Positions 50,575-62,881 of a stretch of 64,000 bases of DNA are shown here, one piece after another (within the stretch, counting starts at the first letter, position 1; each line of letters starts with the position of its first letter). The notes under the pieces are model-generated. The model saw only the letters and a program-made list of their open reading frames with translations, ran no database searches and had not been told where the DNA came from. Where the stretch lies: NCBI GenBank assembly GCA_933228895.1, contig OW121854.1, positions 91,564,609 to 91,628,608 of the forward strand, given 5' to 3'. The DNA is from Platycnemis pennipes (taxonomy: Eukaryota > Arthropoda > Insecta > Odonata > Platycnemididae). A program made the position numbers and the translations under genes.

Positions 50575-52727
50575 ATGCAAACCACATTCCACCAGGGAGG
50601 CAACTACTAGATCCTTAAAGAGGGAGCTTTTAACATGACTGACACAAAATAAATTGACTGATGAAAAATAATGACTTCTGATCCTGAGTAATGAGCAGGT
50701 ATTAAGTTATCCATCAACTACTATTTTTACGCATTGGAAAAAAAAAACAATAGGCACTTCCATTTGCCTTTTAGATCTCCAGAACCTGGCTAAATATTAC
50801 TGGGTTAGGATTCAGTTAGGAAAAAAAGATTCACACAAGTATATGGTATTTTTGTTTTTATGTAAATAAATGAACAAAACAATACTATAGATGTTGATCC
50901 ATAGATTTACAAAAATCATGTACAAAATGATGGAATGCACGGCACAGCAAAATGTTGACTTCAACAAGGAAATAACGCATCATGAACAGTTTCATATTTT
51001 CAGGGCACTTAAGATGAACTATAACTAACGAATCACATAAAATCCTATCGGTATGTTATGTCCCCAAAGAAATTACACAAAGAAATACACATCCATAATT
51101 CAGACACTTTTACTCCATGACTTTACCAAATAATGATGAAATTTAATTTTATAAAAATACATTATTTTAATTGTTGTAAAGATACTCTACAGCATCATGT
51201 CTTTCTCTAAAGTTTACCATAAAAATATTATTTTAATGGCAGTTCTTTAAATTTGAATGTCAACAATCTTCTAACAGATGTTTTGGAACACTAGAAATGA
51301 GTTGGCAAAAATATTTACCTATTAACAATAAAAACGCTATAACAAGGCACACCTCATGATTTCTGTTACATAAAAAAACATTTTTCTGATAAATGTATAT
51401 AATCGTGTCTATCAAACAATATGACTGCCTGATGTTCAAAGCCGAATCAGAAATTCGACAATTATTATCTAACATGGTTGATAAAACTCTTGCTATGATA
51501 CTTAACAGAAAACTTATGTAACTGCAATTAATGACTGATAACATGGCATGAGGGAATATGAAGTTAAAACAAGCTGCCAACAGATCTTTAAAAATAAATT
51601 CATCGAAGTTCATGATGACATAAATACATTAATATTGGTTTGAATAGTAATAATTCATTTAACACAGTAATTAACAGCTGTAAAATAATCCAACGATCAC
51701 ACCTCACCATTTTCAGTATGAATTACTTTGAGAAGATGTAAATAATTCAGTGCACAAGGTATGTCAATATTCTTTGGAGGCTGCAAATGATGGGGGTATA
51801 TCCTAACGAGTTGGCCAGTACTTGGTCCACCAGATATGAGATTATTTCTCTACTTCTTTCTCCTCTACAATTACTCTTTTTACACACAATTATTAACAAG
51901 ATACATGTAAAGCAAACCAAGTGCACAGATCCAAAACAATTTGGAAATCACTCAGCACAGCCATAAGCACTTTTTTCAATCTCAAATGGTTTTAACGAGT
52001 ACATCTTCGAACCAAACAAACAGGTTGTTTTTCAATAGATATAATTTGTAGTTTTTATACAATCACTAATTTCCCAGAAATTTCATCAATTGGGTTTTCT
52101 CTTGCATACCTTCATATATATATAAAAAGAACAACTCTGAAAGATAGAACGACAGCAATGAATTACTTATCAGGAAGAGACGTGATCATGTTAATTAAGG
52201 CAACATATCAACGCAAGATCACACGAAGGCACACTCATATCACACAAACATACACATTACTAAAATACCACACCGAAAATATTTTTTACATGATCTATTT
52301 TAGAAATACTTCCACAGCCATCTACATGACTGGCAATTTAACAAAGTTTTGATCTAATATAATTACATATGTGCAGATCTCTTTTCCTTGTGTATAAAAT
52401 CACATTTAGCACATTGACGAATCCAGCGCATAGAAAAAAAATAAAATGTCTAAATATATTTCCTTGCACAAGTAACACTGTTGGAAAATGAGTGAACTAA
52501 AATAATTTTAGCCACATAAAACTCACTGCTACGTTGTAGCAATATGAAATAACAGTAACATATTACAGCGAAATGGCACTGTCAATCACTTATTAAGTTT
52601 TCAGGCAACACACAGGCTCATCTTTGGTAGCAACTTCCCATTTTCTGGATGCCTAAAAAAAATGCTCTGGTACCTTCATGTGCACTTTTTATATGGTCTT
52701 TCAAGGCACATCAGCACCCTACAGTCG
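50575..52727. other. Downstream of sphingomyelin synthase; 3' UTR and spacer
   Basis: AT-rich, no coding family recognised. The minus-strand 3' UTR of the synthase must start at 52727, but its end could not be placed. Confidence 0.5.
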
Positions 52728-55700
52728 TTAACTATCCCTGTTGGGATGCTTGGCAAGGAATCTTCGTGGCCACGGCAAAGGCCACTCATATTGCCTGGGA
52801 ACAGGTCCTCCTACATTACCCTCAAAGTATCGGAACATTGGATACCACCACACACGACTAAGGAAGTTATTTGGTCCACTTTGCTGCAAGAGAAGAAATG
52901 AATATGAACATATATTAGAGTTGAATAGTTTAGAGTTTTCCTGGAACATAACTTGTATGAAGGTTTCTTGGGCATTACAAGGTCGCATGCTTCATTAAAT
53001 AGCAATAAAAATTGTTACTGCATTCAGAAGGCTAGAAAATGAAGAAGTTGCTTTTCGAAACGCTGGCTGAGTGTATAAAGACCCTGACCCATCGGAACAC
53101 CGGAGAAAACTTAATACAATATGTATATTAAAGTGACCACAAAAGATAGCATTATTTAAATTCACTCAATTTTTGTCCCAGAAATGTCAACACTTAAACC
53201 CTATTACTGCTGGCCCCTTTCAATACTGTGATAACACTGCCAAGCACATTTACATGAAATTTGTAAATTATGTATTTACATTATTTGAGTAAGTACTTAA
53301 TTTTAATTTATGAAGTATATATGTATTTATCTCACTGTTGACGATATATTTCAGACTATGAGGGTGAAGAAATTATCCATGCTGTTCCTGATTTTAAGGA
53401 AATAAAATATTACTTATATGCCATGATGTAATGCAAATCAGCCTATGACTTATCTTATCTGATCTTATGGCCCACTGATAGTAAAAGGGTTAATCCTTTT
53501 AAAAACAAAAAAATTCACTAACTTTATCATAAAATCAGGTTCTTTACCATGTTTGCCTCAAATATAAGAGCACTGTGAAGTTATAGAAGTAGAAGAAATA
53601 CAATTATGATTTCAATTGCTTTTATATGCTTGACTTTTTAATTCTTTCGTTGAATTTTCAACAAAGGATTCAATAACATTCATACCATGAAAGTTATTTG
53701 AGATAAGAAAGCTATAAACAGTGCTAGAAAATTAAAACACACACAGTAAAAAATCTATGAAATATATAATTTGAATTTGAAAATAAGGTGACAAAATACA
53801 TTTTTGGAATGATGAAGGACAATAATTACTAACATATACTACAGAAGGTCTTAAATTAAATTTTGCTGACTGCTATATGATATTAATATTATAAATGTTA
53901 GATTGAAAGTAATGATGAGCATTAAAATCAAATATTGGCATCATGCAGATCCCAACTGATAACATATATGAAATGAATAATAGAATGTAATGTCTAAAAA
54001 CCTTAGTTTATAATTTTTCAAATTTTGCCTTTAAATAAATAAATAAAAAATATTTTATGAAATGAAGGTCAAAGTCATCAGATGATGCTAAATTATATTT
54101 TTAAAGAGATCTAATGGCACATCAAAAATGTTAAGGGTTAATGCTTGAAAGTATTTTGTCATTCTTGGAGAACAAAAATCATTTCACCACCACAATTGGA
54201 TCTTTCACTTTTAACTGATACCCACAGATGCTATGCTGGTATATTGCTATGGAGGTCGATGGCTGCGTGCATAAATAAGACATGACAGTAAGTGTAAATA
54301 ATCTTTCGATGATTCTACTAATGAAATGAGATACTGTTACTCTGTACTGAGAATCCTGTTAAGAGGTTTCTGCGTAAAAAGTTTTCCAGTCTTTGAACTT
54401 TGATTTTTAAAGTCCCGAAATAAAACCCATAAGGCATAGATTTCCCCCTCAATTATTTATCCCACATAAGAAGTTACAAACTCTCTGATGCTGGAAAAAC
54501 TTCTTGACAGGGTTCTACTGTAATAAATACTGAAGGAAATGCACCACAATTCATAAATTTCATAGCATACTGAAAGAAATTTTCCTGCCAAAAATAATTC
54601 TGTTTCTTCACTTTGAAAGTCATTGCCTTTGTAATTTTCAACTCATGCATGAGTGTCAGAATGCAATGGATACTTAATTTTGGGACAGCCTGTAAGATTA
54701 TTTAATTGTACCTTGCAATATAAAAATATGCAGCCCAGAAAAACTTACCTTCAAAGAGGTATTGTTGGCTATTGTATGGTAAATCCAAAATAGACGAGTG
54801 GTAATGTAATAAGCTATTAAAACATCCACAGTGTAGTGCCCACGTGCTATGAGCACCATTATGACACCAGTCAGTGCACAGAGGCATGCTGTCCAGTGAA
54901 TCAGGTAGCACCGCTTGGGAGTATCTGGAAAGAATGACAAAGGTTCAATAGTTATTAATCAAGTCAATCAAGCACTGACAATTTTTAGAAATTTCTCAAA
55001 AAGTTTTATATGTAGTAGTAATATTTTTTTTATTTTCAGGCACATGAATATGGCCGGTGGACGTAAAAGAATGAAAATACTACTAAACCAGCATTGAGAC
55101 TAAAATTAAGGTAAAATAAGGAGTAACATGAACAAAAACAGCTAGAAACACTTTTGACAATAACACACCTCCATTTCTTTGGCCTTCCAAATGCTATGAC
55201 CATCCTTCCTATTATTTTAGATGAAATGTTAATACTAACGCATACTCTAACCTACTGCCATTTTCAAGAGAAAATCAACAATGGAAATAATTAGAGTTAT
55301 TTGGGAGATGATTAGTTTTAGTATAAGCAAGGTAAATGAAAATTCTAACTTTTATTGCATTACTGCATGTGACGCAATGTACAATGCTTCATTTTCTTCC
55401 ATGATTGTCATGTGATTGCAAAAAAAATTGTACATGATGTGTGCAAAGTCTCATCTCAAAAGCAATAGTTTGTCTTTAGGGGATCTTTCCTGCATGAATT
55501 AAATTTATTTACTGTGACAGAAAAACCATTATATGTTGAATAACGTAAGACTAAAATAAATACTGTACATGTAAATAAACAATATTACATAAAATTAACC
55601 ATAAGATTAAAAATTAATAACTGAAATACCATTAATGAATGGTCTAAGTTTTGGGGTTATTACGGTGGAATGAAGCAAAAATCTCCATAAGAATATAAAA

Positions 55701-58040
55701 GAGCTTTAAGTTTTTAAAACTCAAGAATAAGGTTGAATCATAAAATAAAAGATAGGTCTTTTTTTTTTTTTTTTTTTCATATTTTGGGTACTTGTAGAAA
55801 AAAAGTGTCGTCTACCTACATCAGGTAACAGAAACCCCTCATGTTGCAATACTTTTTCCATAAATTGCAGTTGAAATTATATATGCTTAATGGAGAGAAT
55901 GGGCATTAACAAGGTAAGAGCTACATTTTCATACCACAAACATACGTTACTTTTCAACTATTTTTAGATCTTCATTCAACTATTTTTAGATCTTCATTTT
56001 CATAAGTAATAGAATGGCAACAATATGAAAACATATGCAAACAATATGCAATGGATAGGCTCAAAGGAATACATTGAAACAAAAGCAAGGCTGAGGGGAG
56101 TGACCGCTAAAGTTTAGGAACGCACCCTCAGGTGAGAAAACACGAAATCGCGTGAAGACAATGTCCTGGAGGGCTCAGATTCCTTATTCGGTGACATCAT
56201 ATCGTCAATGCTACATAAATGATGCCGAAAAAGAAGAGTCACCTAAAAACCTATGATGGATAACGAGGGGGAGGGGTTCATTCAAACTAACGTATCTACA
56301 ATGTGCTAGTCTATGAATGCCTTGCATGGCGACATTGCATCATCAGTACATCAGCCCCCAGTGAATCGCGAGAAAAGGTGCGCAGGCACAGCCTTTTCCA
56401 CTGCAATTTTACAATTGTAAAGGGTCACTTCACATTGCAAAGTGGGGATCGATATGAAAAACTAACCATAAAGTACTTTCAACTGACCAGAACAATCTTT
56501 TGTGGCAAATTACAGTTGCACCATGGTTCGTCAGAATGTCTTACATTCACGACAACTTAAAAATCCTAGAATTGAAGCTCCACTTCAGAAATGCTTCCAC
56601 CGAATGCTTCAATTAGACACTAGTGAAACCTGACCAACAACACTCTGGACACCATTTGGAATTACAACGAAAATACCCAATTCAAATATTTTTAAACAAA
56701 TGGATACAGATGGAAGAAACCACAATGACAATTTTCAGTGTTTGCGTAGTCAGTCAAAACAAAAAACCATCAAGGCCTCTATTACCACAGCATCCAATTT
56801 GTTAAAGTAGCTGAGCATGTAACTTTTTATGTAAAAGTTACTTTTTTAAACTTTACTTTAATCGGTTACCTTTTCAGAAAAGTAACTTTAAACTGCAACT
56901 AGTTACTTACTAAAGAGATTAACTTTAACTTTAATCAGTTAATTTTTTTGGTATATTTCCCAACTATGGTGTTCTCCCAAAGACTCTACTGCCCAAATTA
57001 GGTTAAAAAGGACAATGAAAATATTCTTCCAGCACAATGATTTCTTAGTGCTTCTCTATATCCATGATAGTTTTTCAGGTATGGGAAAAGCTCACGAATG
57101 TCAGCTCCAAAACATTTTTGAATAACACCACAGTTCCTTTCAGCACTCTACAACAAATAAACTATATAAGTAATGAATTCAGCACCTATTATGGACGCTA
57201 TGCTACTGAGTGGAGCATAAAATGCACACTCAATGTTTTTTGTGAGGTAGTTGAACACAGTATCAATGACTTTACATCACAACCACATATTAATAACTAC
57301 AAAGATTAAGAGAAAATTCTCTTTTATAGACTTACGGCGAGTACTGGAATCATCTATTGGATAAGAGAAAAGTACATGCCAAAGACAATTCTACTAACGA
57401 TTGTATTCACAGAAGTTGTACTCACATTCTCGGATTATGAGATAGCTCATGACAAGTATCACTGTGTGGCCACTGTAGATGTAGTCTCCACAGAAGGTGT
57501 GTTGACCATTGATGGAAAGACCAAAGCCAGAGAGAAGCTGGAGTACACGACGTGCAACAAGGAAGGGGGAAGTTTCATTCGCTTTGGGTGAGCAGTAATA
57601 AGTTTGACTTGCAACGGGGAGAACGGTCACATACATAGTGATGGACCGCATCAGGTACAGAATGCCGAGGAGGAGGAAAAGCCGTCTCATTACAATAAAC
57701 CTGAAAACAAAAACAGAGCACGGGATTAGTCGAAGAAGGGAAAAATGCTCAGATATTCAACTTCAAGCCATATTAAAGTTAAATTGAACTTTACATGGTG
57801 AATAATGGAAAAAGTGATCACGATCATACCTGTGTCTATGGAATACAAGAACAAGCAGCGCTGTGTTAGTGCAAATCACAATCAGGACTTCAGATACTGT
57901 TAAACCCCAGTCAACAACCGTGACGTGGTCGAGTACAACATCGGGAAGGGGGCCATATTTATCCCTGTCTGGCACTCGTTCGTGGACAAGAGCCAATGAC
58001 GCTGTGGTGAGAATAAAGTTAACCACTAAGAACAGGAACG
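52728..58040 (-). CDS. SGMS1: Sphingomyelin synthase (SMS1/2 type), C-terminal part, 5' exons missing
   Basis: The enzyme transfers phosphocholine from phosphatidylcholine to ceramide in Golgi and plasma membrane. Visible exons (minus): 58040-57830, 57700-57426, 54924-54749, 52883-52728; 818 nt, about 271 aa, all phases consistent. Conserved motifs are in order: D1 with GPLPDVVLDH; D2 RRLFLLLGILYLMRSITMYV; D3 CGDYIYSGHT; D4 HYTVDVLIAYYITTRLFW. The catalytic triad residues (His of D3, His and Asp of D4) are present. Five or six membrane segments are visible. NFLSRVWWYPMF near the end favours the SMS1/2 class over the SAM-domain SMSr class. The first visible exon begins inside a transmembrane segment (FLFLVVNFIL) after CAG at 58041, so at least one upstream exon exists; none was found up to 64000. 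Confidence 0.93.
53030..53112 (+). repeat. Fragment of Penelope-like pseudo-LTR
   Basis: ATGAAGAAG...TTCGAAACGC is followed by GACCCTGACCCATCGGAACA, matching the order GAAACGTCGG ... TTTCCCTGACCCGGTGGAGA downstream of the Penelope-like remnant at 30281-30330. It lies in the last intron of the sphingomyelin synthase gene. Confidence 0.5.
53194..53493. mobile_element. 300-bp TTAA-flanked MITE, family D
   Basis: TTAA at 53194-53197 and 53490-53493; the inverted ends TTAAACCCTATTACTGC and GATAGTAAAAGGGTTAA match with a few differences, then GGCCC words on both sides. Confidence 0.65.
55759..55777. repeat. Poly(T) run of 19
   Basis: Uninterrupted T run in the synthase intron; on the minus strand a poly(A). 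No retroelement was recognised next to it. Confidence 0.9.
55944..55999. repeat. 22-bp tandem duplication
   Basis: CAACTATTTTTAGATCTTCATT occurs twice head to tail (about 55955-55998) without change. Confidence 0.85.
56810..56970. mobile_element. hAT-like element end with GTTAACTTT subterminal repeats
   Basis: Reading inward from 56970 on the minus strand: CCATAGTTGGGAAATA followed by repeated TTAACTTTAA and AGTTACTT words, as in many hAT MITEs and like the 19964-20876 element (CATAGCTGGGCA). The other end is not clear, so it may be truncated. Confidence 0.55.
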
Positions 58041-58850
58041 CTGAAAAAAAATAAAAAAATCAAGGATGTTAGTATTTGGTAATAATCATTTCAACTCACT
58101 TCTAAAAAGAACAACAACTGAACAATTGTGAATACAGGGCTAAAAATAAGATATGATAATGCAAATTCAATAATATTAATTATGATGAGTGACTGAAATC
58201 ATGTACTCCAATAAAATTAAAATAGCTGGTCCTTGCCCAATTAAAGATGAATGATAACTTGACTCATGCTTGAATAAAGAGAAATGGGAATGGTCATTGA
58301 CAAATGGTACAAAAGAACATCCATATGAATCCATAAATATGAAAGTTGACCTCTTTTCAAATCAACTGACAGACTGCGTGAACACTTGTCTCCCTAACAT
58401 ATGATTGGTGGGGATATATTTCCAAGTCTGACGAGAATACCTTTCAAGAATTAATTATTTGAGGCTCTGGGATCAGGAGAAGAACTTACAAAACTATCAT
58501 TTGTTGCTAAATAAATTAGAATTAATATCATAAAATATTGCACAGCTATTTGTCTTTGAAAGAAGAAATTTACATAAGCTAGGGAACAGAAAGTATCAGA
58601 TTTCCAGATGTGATAATCTACTTCCTTATTAAGATGAATAAAGCCATCAATTACCACCTTAAAGCTGAAAAGAAGGTTGTCAATCCAGTTTCTCATCTGA
58701 CATCCTGAATCATATACATACATAGATTTTAGGTGGTTGCCAGAAAAAATTGAAAACCCTTAAAACAAACTGTACAATATATGAAATGAAATAGCAGCAG
58801 CACAGAAAATGGGATTGAATCAGGCGACACTTTGTGAAAAAGCGACATAC
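58041..58850. other. Synthase intron, nothing recognised
   Basis: No exon with sphingomyelin synthase similarity and no known repeat was seen. Confidence 0.45.
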
Positions 58851-58867
58851 TGACAGAAAAACTTGAA

Positions 58868-58998
58868 CAATAGTTTCTCACACACTTTATTGAATTACTA
58901 AACCCTACTGTTTCGACACTTGTGTCATTATCAAGGGTACTATGACACCCTCAGAGGTAGTTCAATAAAGTGTAAAAACACATTGGTCACGTTTTTCT
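58868..58998. repeat. Foldback element with hammerhead-like core
   Basis: CTGACAGAAAAAC (about 58850-58862) and GTTTTTCTGTCAG (about 58991-59003) are inverse, as are ACACTTTATTGAATTAC and GTAGTTCAATAAAGTGT. In the centre, the minus strand (58939-58902) reads ACCC-TTGATAA-T-GACAC-AA-GTGTC-GAAACAGTA-GGGT. Confidence 0.75.
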
Positions 58999-59082
58999 GT
59001 CAGCAGGGCAGAATCCAAAGCTGGAAACAATCTAAATGTGGTGCCATTGAAGAATGATGAAGATGATATACAAATGAACTGA

Positions 59083-59367
59083 GTTACAAATGAAGAGGCC
59101 CTAAGAAGAGAGAAATAAAAGAGAGTTCATATGGAAACTATCGAGACAAAACATCGGTTTTATCTTTATTGGCCTTATCTTGAGACATGAAGCTTGATGA
59201 AGACCATTTTCATGGGAAAGTGAATGGGAAAAATGGAAAAGAAAGGCCTCATATTAGATATATGGAAGAGGGAGTGAAGGGGAAGAATTGTGTTAATATT
59301 AAGAGGTTAGCCGATAGAGGAATTGAGTGGAAAGATGTACCAGGATTGTTGATTTGTGATGATGATG
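59083..59367 (+). pseudogene. LINE 3' end fragment, family of 11880-12858
   Basis: NEEALRRE, then (after frame damage) GKVNGKNGKERPHIRYMEE and VNIKRLADRGIEWKD match NEEVLRR, GKVNGKIGKGRPRMRHMEQ and MKRLADRRNEWKA of the intact copy. It ends in GATGATGATGAT. Old copy. Confidence 0.85.
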
Positions 59368-59369
59368 AT

Positions 59370-60679
59370 TACAAAATCAAACAGCTGTATAATGAATTGT
59401 ACAGACAAAGAGGGACAGATGAAGAACCTGTTTGTCACATTTTTAGTAGAGAAATCCCAATGTATGCAGAAGGGGCTTCCAAGATACTCTTACATCATTG
59501 TTGAATGTAGTTTATGTAGCTGTAGCAGGACCCACATGGGCAGGACAGAATAAAAAAGAGTAGCAAAAGGTACATGGCGGCAGTAAAAATCAAGTAATTA
59601 TGAAATTGAGTCACTGCAGAACAATGTGTTTAAGCCCAAACACGAGAAAAAATTCTAAAATATGGAAGTTGTGGAGAAAAAAATACTCAAAAAATCATGG
59701 ATAGTTCAGAAGCCCATGCAAGATGTGAAATCATTGAGAATTGTTCAAAAAAATGTTTAACTTCACAGCTCCCTGGGGAAAAAAACACCTCTCCCATAAG
59801 ATGAAATTTTAATGGCTTCCAATTAGAAGTCAGGCATTACGATTGCTGAAGGAAAATGAAGGAAAACAGCAGCTTCAATCTAATTCCCATGGAAGGACAG
59901 TTTGTACTCTGTTTGCTGGTATCATAACTATGAAAGCTGAGTGACAAAATTTTATGCCAAGTCTGGCAATGACACTGACCGTACAAGATACAAGGTCATT
60001 TTCCATAAAAAATTTCTTTTGATGGAAAAGGTCTTTCACGCTGTAAAATGTAAATTCACTTGATAGAAAACATCATGAAAAAATCTACGAGCTGACAGGT
60101 GTGCACCAAAAACTTTTCTGGATCAAGGAATTTATCTCCAGACAAGAAAAATCGAAGTCCATGATTGACATTGTGGAAAAAACATATCTCCATTATTCAG
60201 ACAAACTTTGAGCAAACACTGGATATCATGGGTATGATGAAAGGAGTAGTCACTTAAATGAGAAGCTTGAAATATCTAGCACAAGGAGTGTATATGTGAA
60301 GATAGTTATAGAAACCTAATCTGACACACTGGAACTTGACCAATATATCAAATGGAGTGTTTAAATAGGGGATTGGATTTGGCTGTGAATTTCGAGGTAC
60401 ACCAAAACAAGTTATTAGTGAAGAAGTAATTGGATGGCTTGTAAAGGGTTGGAGGTGAGAGACAGGAGGGCCAATGATTATTCAAATTTAAGATAGCTTA
60501 TTGCAAGAGAAATGTATGAGGGAATCATGTGCAAATAGCGAAAGGGAGGTGACTTCATGAAGTGTTCTCCAACTAAGAATGGGATATCAATTAGCATTGT
60601 TGTTAACATTAACATTATAATTTTTAACATTCTAGTGATAATCAATTTATTTGTTATATACAATATATTTGTTATATGG
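59370..60679. other. Non-coding, nothing recognised
   Basis: Only short ORFs; no repeat family or exon identified. Confidence 0.4.
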
Positions 60680-60908
60680 AACAATATCAACATTTCCTTA
60701 CATGATAAGTTTTGAAATGTTTTTTCCATTTAGCATACGTAACCTCGATATTCATGTACTTTTCTACACCTCGCGGAGCGATTTTCGTCTTTGTGATTTA
60801 TTTCAAGTAAGATAAACAATATCAACATTTCCTTACATGAAAAGTTTTGAAATATTTTTTCCATTTAGCATATGTAACCTCAATATTCATGTACTTTTTT
60901 ACACCTCG
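60680..60908. repeat. Tandem duplication, unit about 94 bp, offset 135 bp
   Basis: 60680-60773 and 60815-60908 are about 93 percent alike (AACAATATCAACATTTCC ... GTACTTTT.TACACCTCG). Two of the differences are CG in copy 1 against TG or CA in copy 2 (CATACGTAACCTCGATA vs CATATGTAACCTCAATA). Confidence 0.9.
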
Positions 60909-61019
60909 GAAATTGAAATCTAACCTTAGGCCATTTTAAAAATCAAAGAATGGGTAAAATTTAATTTTTTAAAAATATTTGTAATGCGGAGATGTCTTTC
61001 TCTCTATAAAAAAAACAAT

Positions 61020-61200
61020 GAAGTGCACCAATCAAATATTTTTCCCGTGACGAGATGAAGAAGAAGAAGACCATTTCGCTGTTCTCCTAGTTTTTCGCGT
61101 GTTCTTCTTCACTCTTTCGACCGTAGAAGCTAAACGTTTACGTTTAAACACTTTTTAATGATTTAATGTTGTAGTCAAATAAACAAGGAGTAAAACGATA
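61020..61200. other. Local CpG-containing patch, possible 5' region
   Basis: Between AT-rich repeats this patch has several CG dinucleotides (TTTCGCGTG, TTTCGACCGTAG) and, on the minus strand, an ATTGG box (61027-61037). It could be the promoter of the sphingomyelin synthase gene, but no exon with a donor was proven. Confidence 0.2.
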
Positions 61201-61361
61201 TATTACACGACTCTATTTTATACAAATGCTTAAAGTTCAGCGTTCTACCTTTTTTGCACCGATAGTAATATTAATTCTATGTAATCAAATTTCTCTATAT
61301 ATACTCGATAATTGTATACGACATATTAAAAAATTACGCAGTTTTCACAATTTATATGATG

Positions 61362-61590
61362 TTCAAATTTCCAATGAGGCACCTACTCCTTCACTCTACT
61401 TCAAAAGTTAGCTTAACATTCATTAATGCTAATCATAATGAGCCGTTAAATAGCTTAACATGATAAGTAAACAAAACATTTCAAATGGGGCACTCACTCC
61501 TTCCCTCTACTTTAAAATTCAACTTAAAATTCATTAATTTTGATCAAAATGTGCCATCTAACAATTTAATATGATATGTAAACAAAAAAA
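61362..61590. repeat. Diverged tandem duplication, unit about 115 bp
   Basis: TTTC.AATG.GGCAC..ACTCCTTC.CTCTACTT.AAA ... CATTAAT ... AA.GTAAACAAAA occurs at about 61362-61476 and 61478-61590. Confidence 0.8.
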
Positions 61591-62691
61591 CTATGGCGTT
61601 ACAAACCAATTCTAATTGTACTCCCACTGCTACAAATACAGCCTAAAAAATCATCACAATGCACAGTCCCTTCTGCCATGACAAGATTGTGCATGGAACG
61701 GCTTAGCAAGACAATTTTTAAGAAACTCACTTTTGCAAGTTCTTCAACAGCTCATATAATCTAATGGTGGTTAAGCATTTTCATTTGAGCCAAGTGCCCG
61801 GCATATTTAAGACTGCTTGGGCTAAAAGAAGTTTGCAGACAGATTCACCTGGATACTATCCAAATAGGCCAAGTTTGAATGTTATGCAATGGTAATGTAA
61901 CAAAATTCATTTAACTGGCCTCAACTTGTGATATATAAATACCTTACATGTTCTACCAATATTGGAATGCCCTGCATTCAGTTAACGGACTCATAGCTGT
62001 GAACAGCCTTGAAAGAAAGACCTTGCTCCAAGAATTATAAATTTATAATATAATTTATTTCTACAAATAACTAACTAATAAAAACCTACTATATTACTCT
62101 GTATTAACTAAGAATTTAGTGTCATTTATAGCAAAAATTTCTAGTCTCTCATAACTGGATGCTTATTATTTTCCTTAGGGTGGTTGTATTGTAACTCATG
62201 TTTTCATGTAAGTAATGCATTAACTGAGTAGCATTATTTAGCAAGCCAGAATGGTAGTAACTGTTCTTTCTGACTGACAATGCTTACATTGTGATGGTAC
62301 ACCCCATCACACACCCTTGCATTGGCTTGCTGGTTAGTATATATCTGTAGATGAGGAAGATAACAGACAGGTGAATTCCAGGTAAGAATTGTAGTGGGAG
62401 AAAGAAATTAAAATTTGGTGGAATAAAGTCAGAGAGAAGATACTAAAATTGATGGTTGCACTATGATGCCTTCATAAAATAAATTTACCTTAGCATGAAA
62501 ATGGAATGGCACGAATTAGATTTATACGAATTAATGGAACAAACATAGATGAAATTAGGATGGCGGGTTGTTTAGGATCTGGGTATGTCTGCAATAAATG
62601 CTAATATCTTAATGCATAATTGTTGTACTACTCAAACGACTCCTTGAAAGTAGGATGAAAGCAGACATTGTAATGTTTGTCCTGCATTGTA

Positions 62692-62786
62692 TTAACTCTT
62701 TGCACTCAGATTTTTTCACTCTCTATACCAGTAGTCCACTCAGAATTTCTTTTTAAATGCCCCTGAATTATGCGTGTCGTGTATCA
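62692..62786 (-). mobile_element. Half copy of TTAA MITE family B
   Basis: TTAACTCTTTGCACTCAG, then TTTTTTCAC, TATACC.GTAGTCCACTC and AAATGCCCCTG match the inverse of 25366-25265 in order. The other half is missing. Confidence 0.75.
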
Positions 62787-62881
62787 GGGTAGTCAGTAGA
62801 TATAATTACTCCTAGTGAGTGTCTCATAACTGCATGCTTAATATTTTCCTCAGGGTGGCAGTATTGTGACTCTTGGATTCA

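Noticed and set aside
51260..51613. 117-codon minus-strand ORF
   Set aside because: No family resemblance; lies in AT-rich DNA downstream of the synthase and reads like a chance hydrophobic translation.
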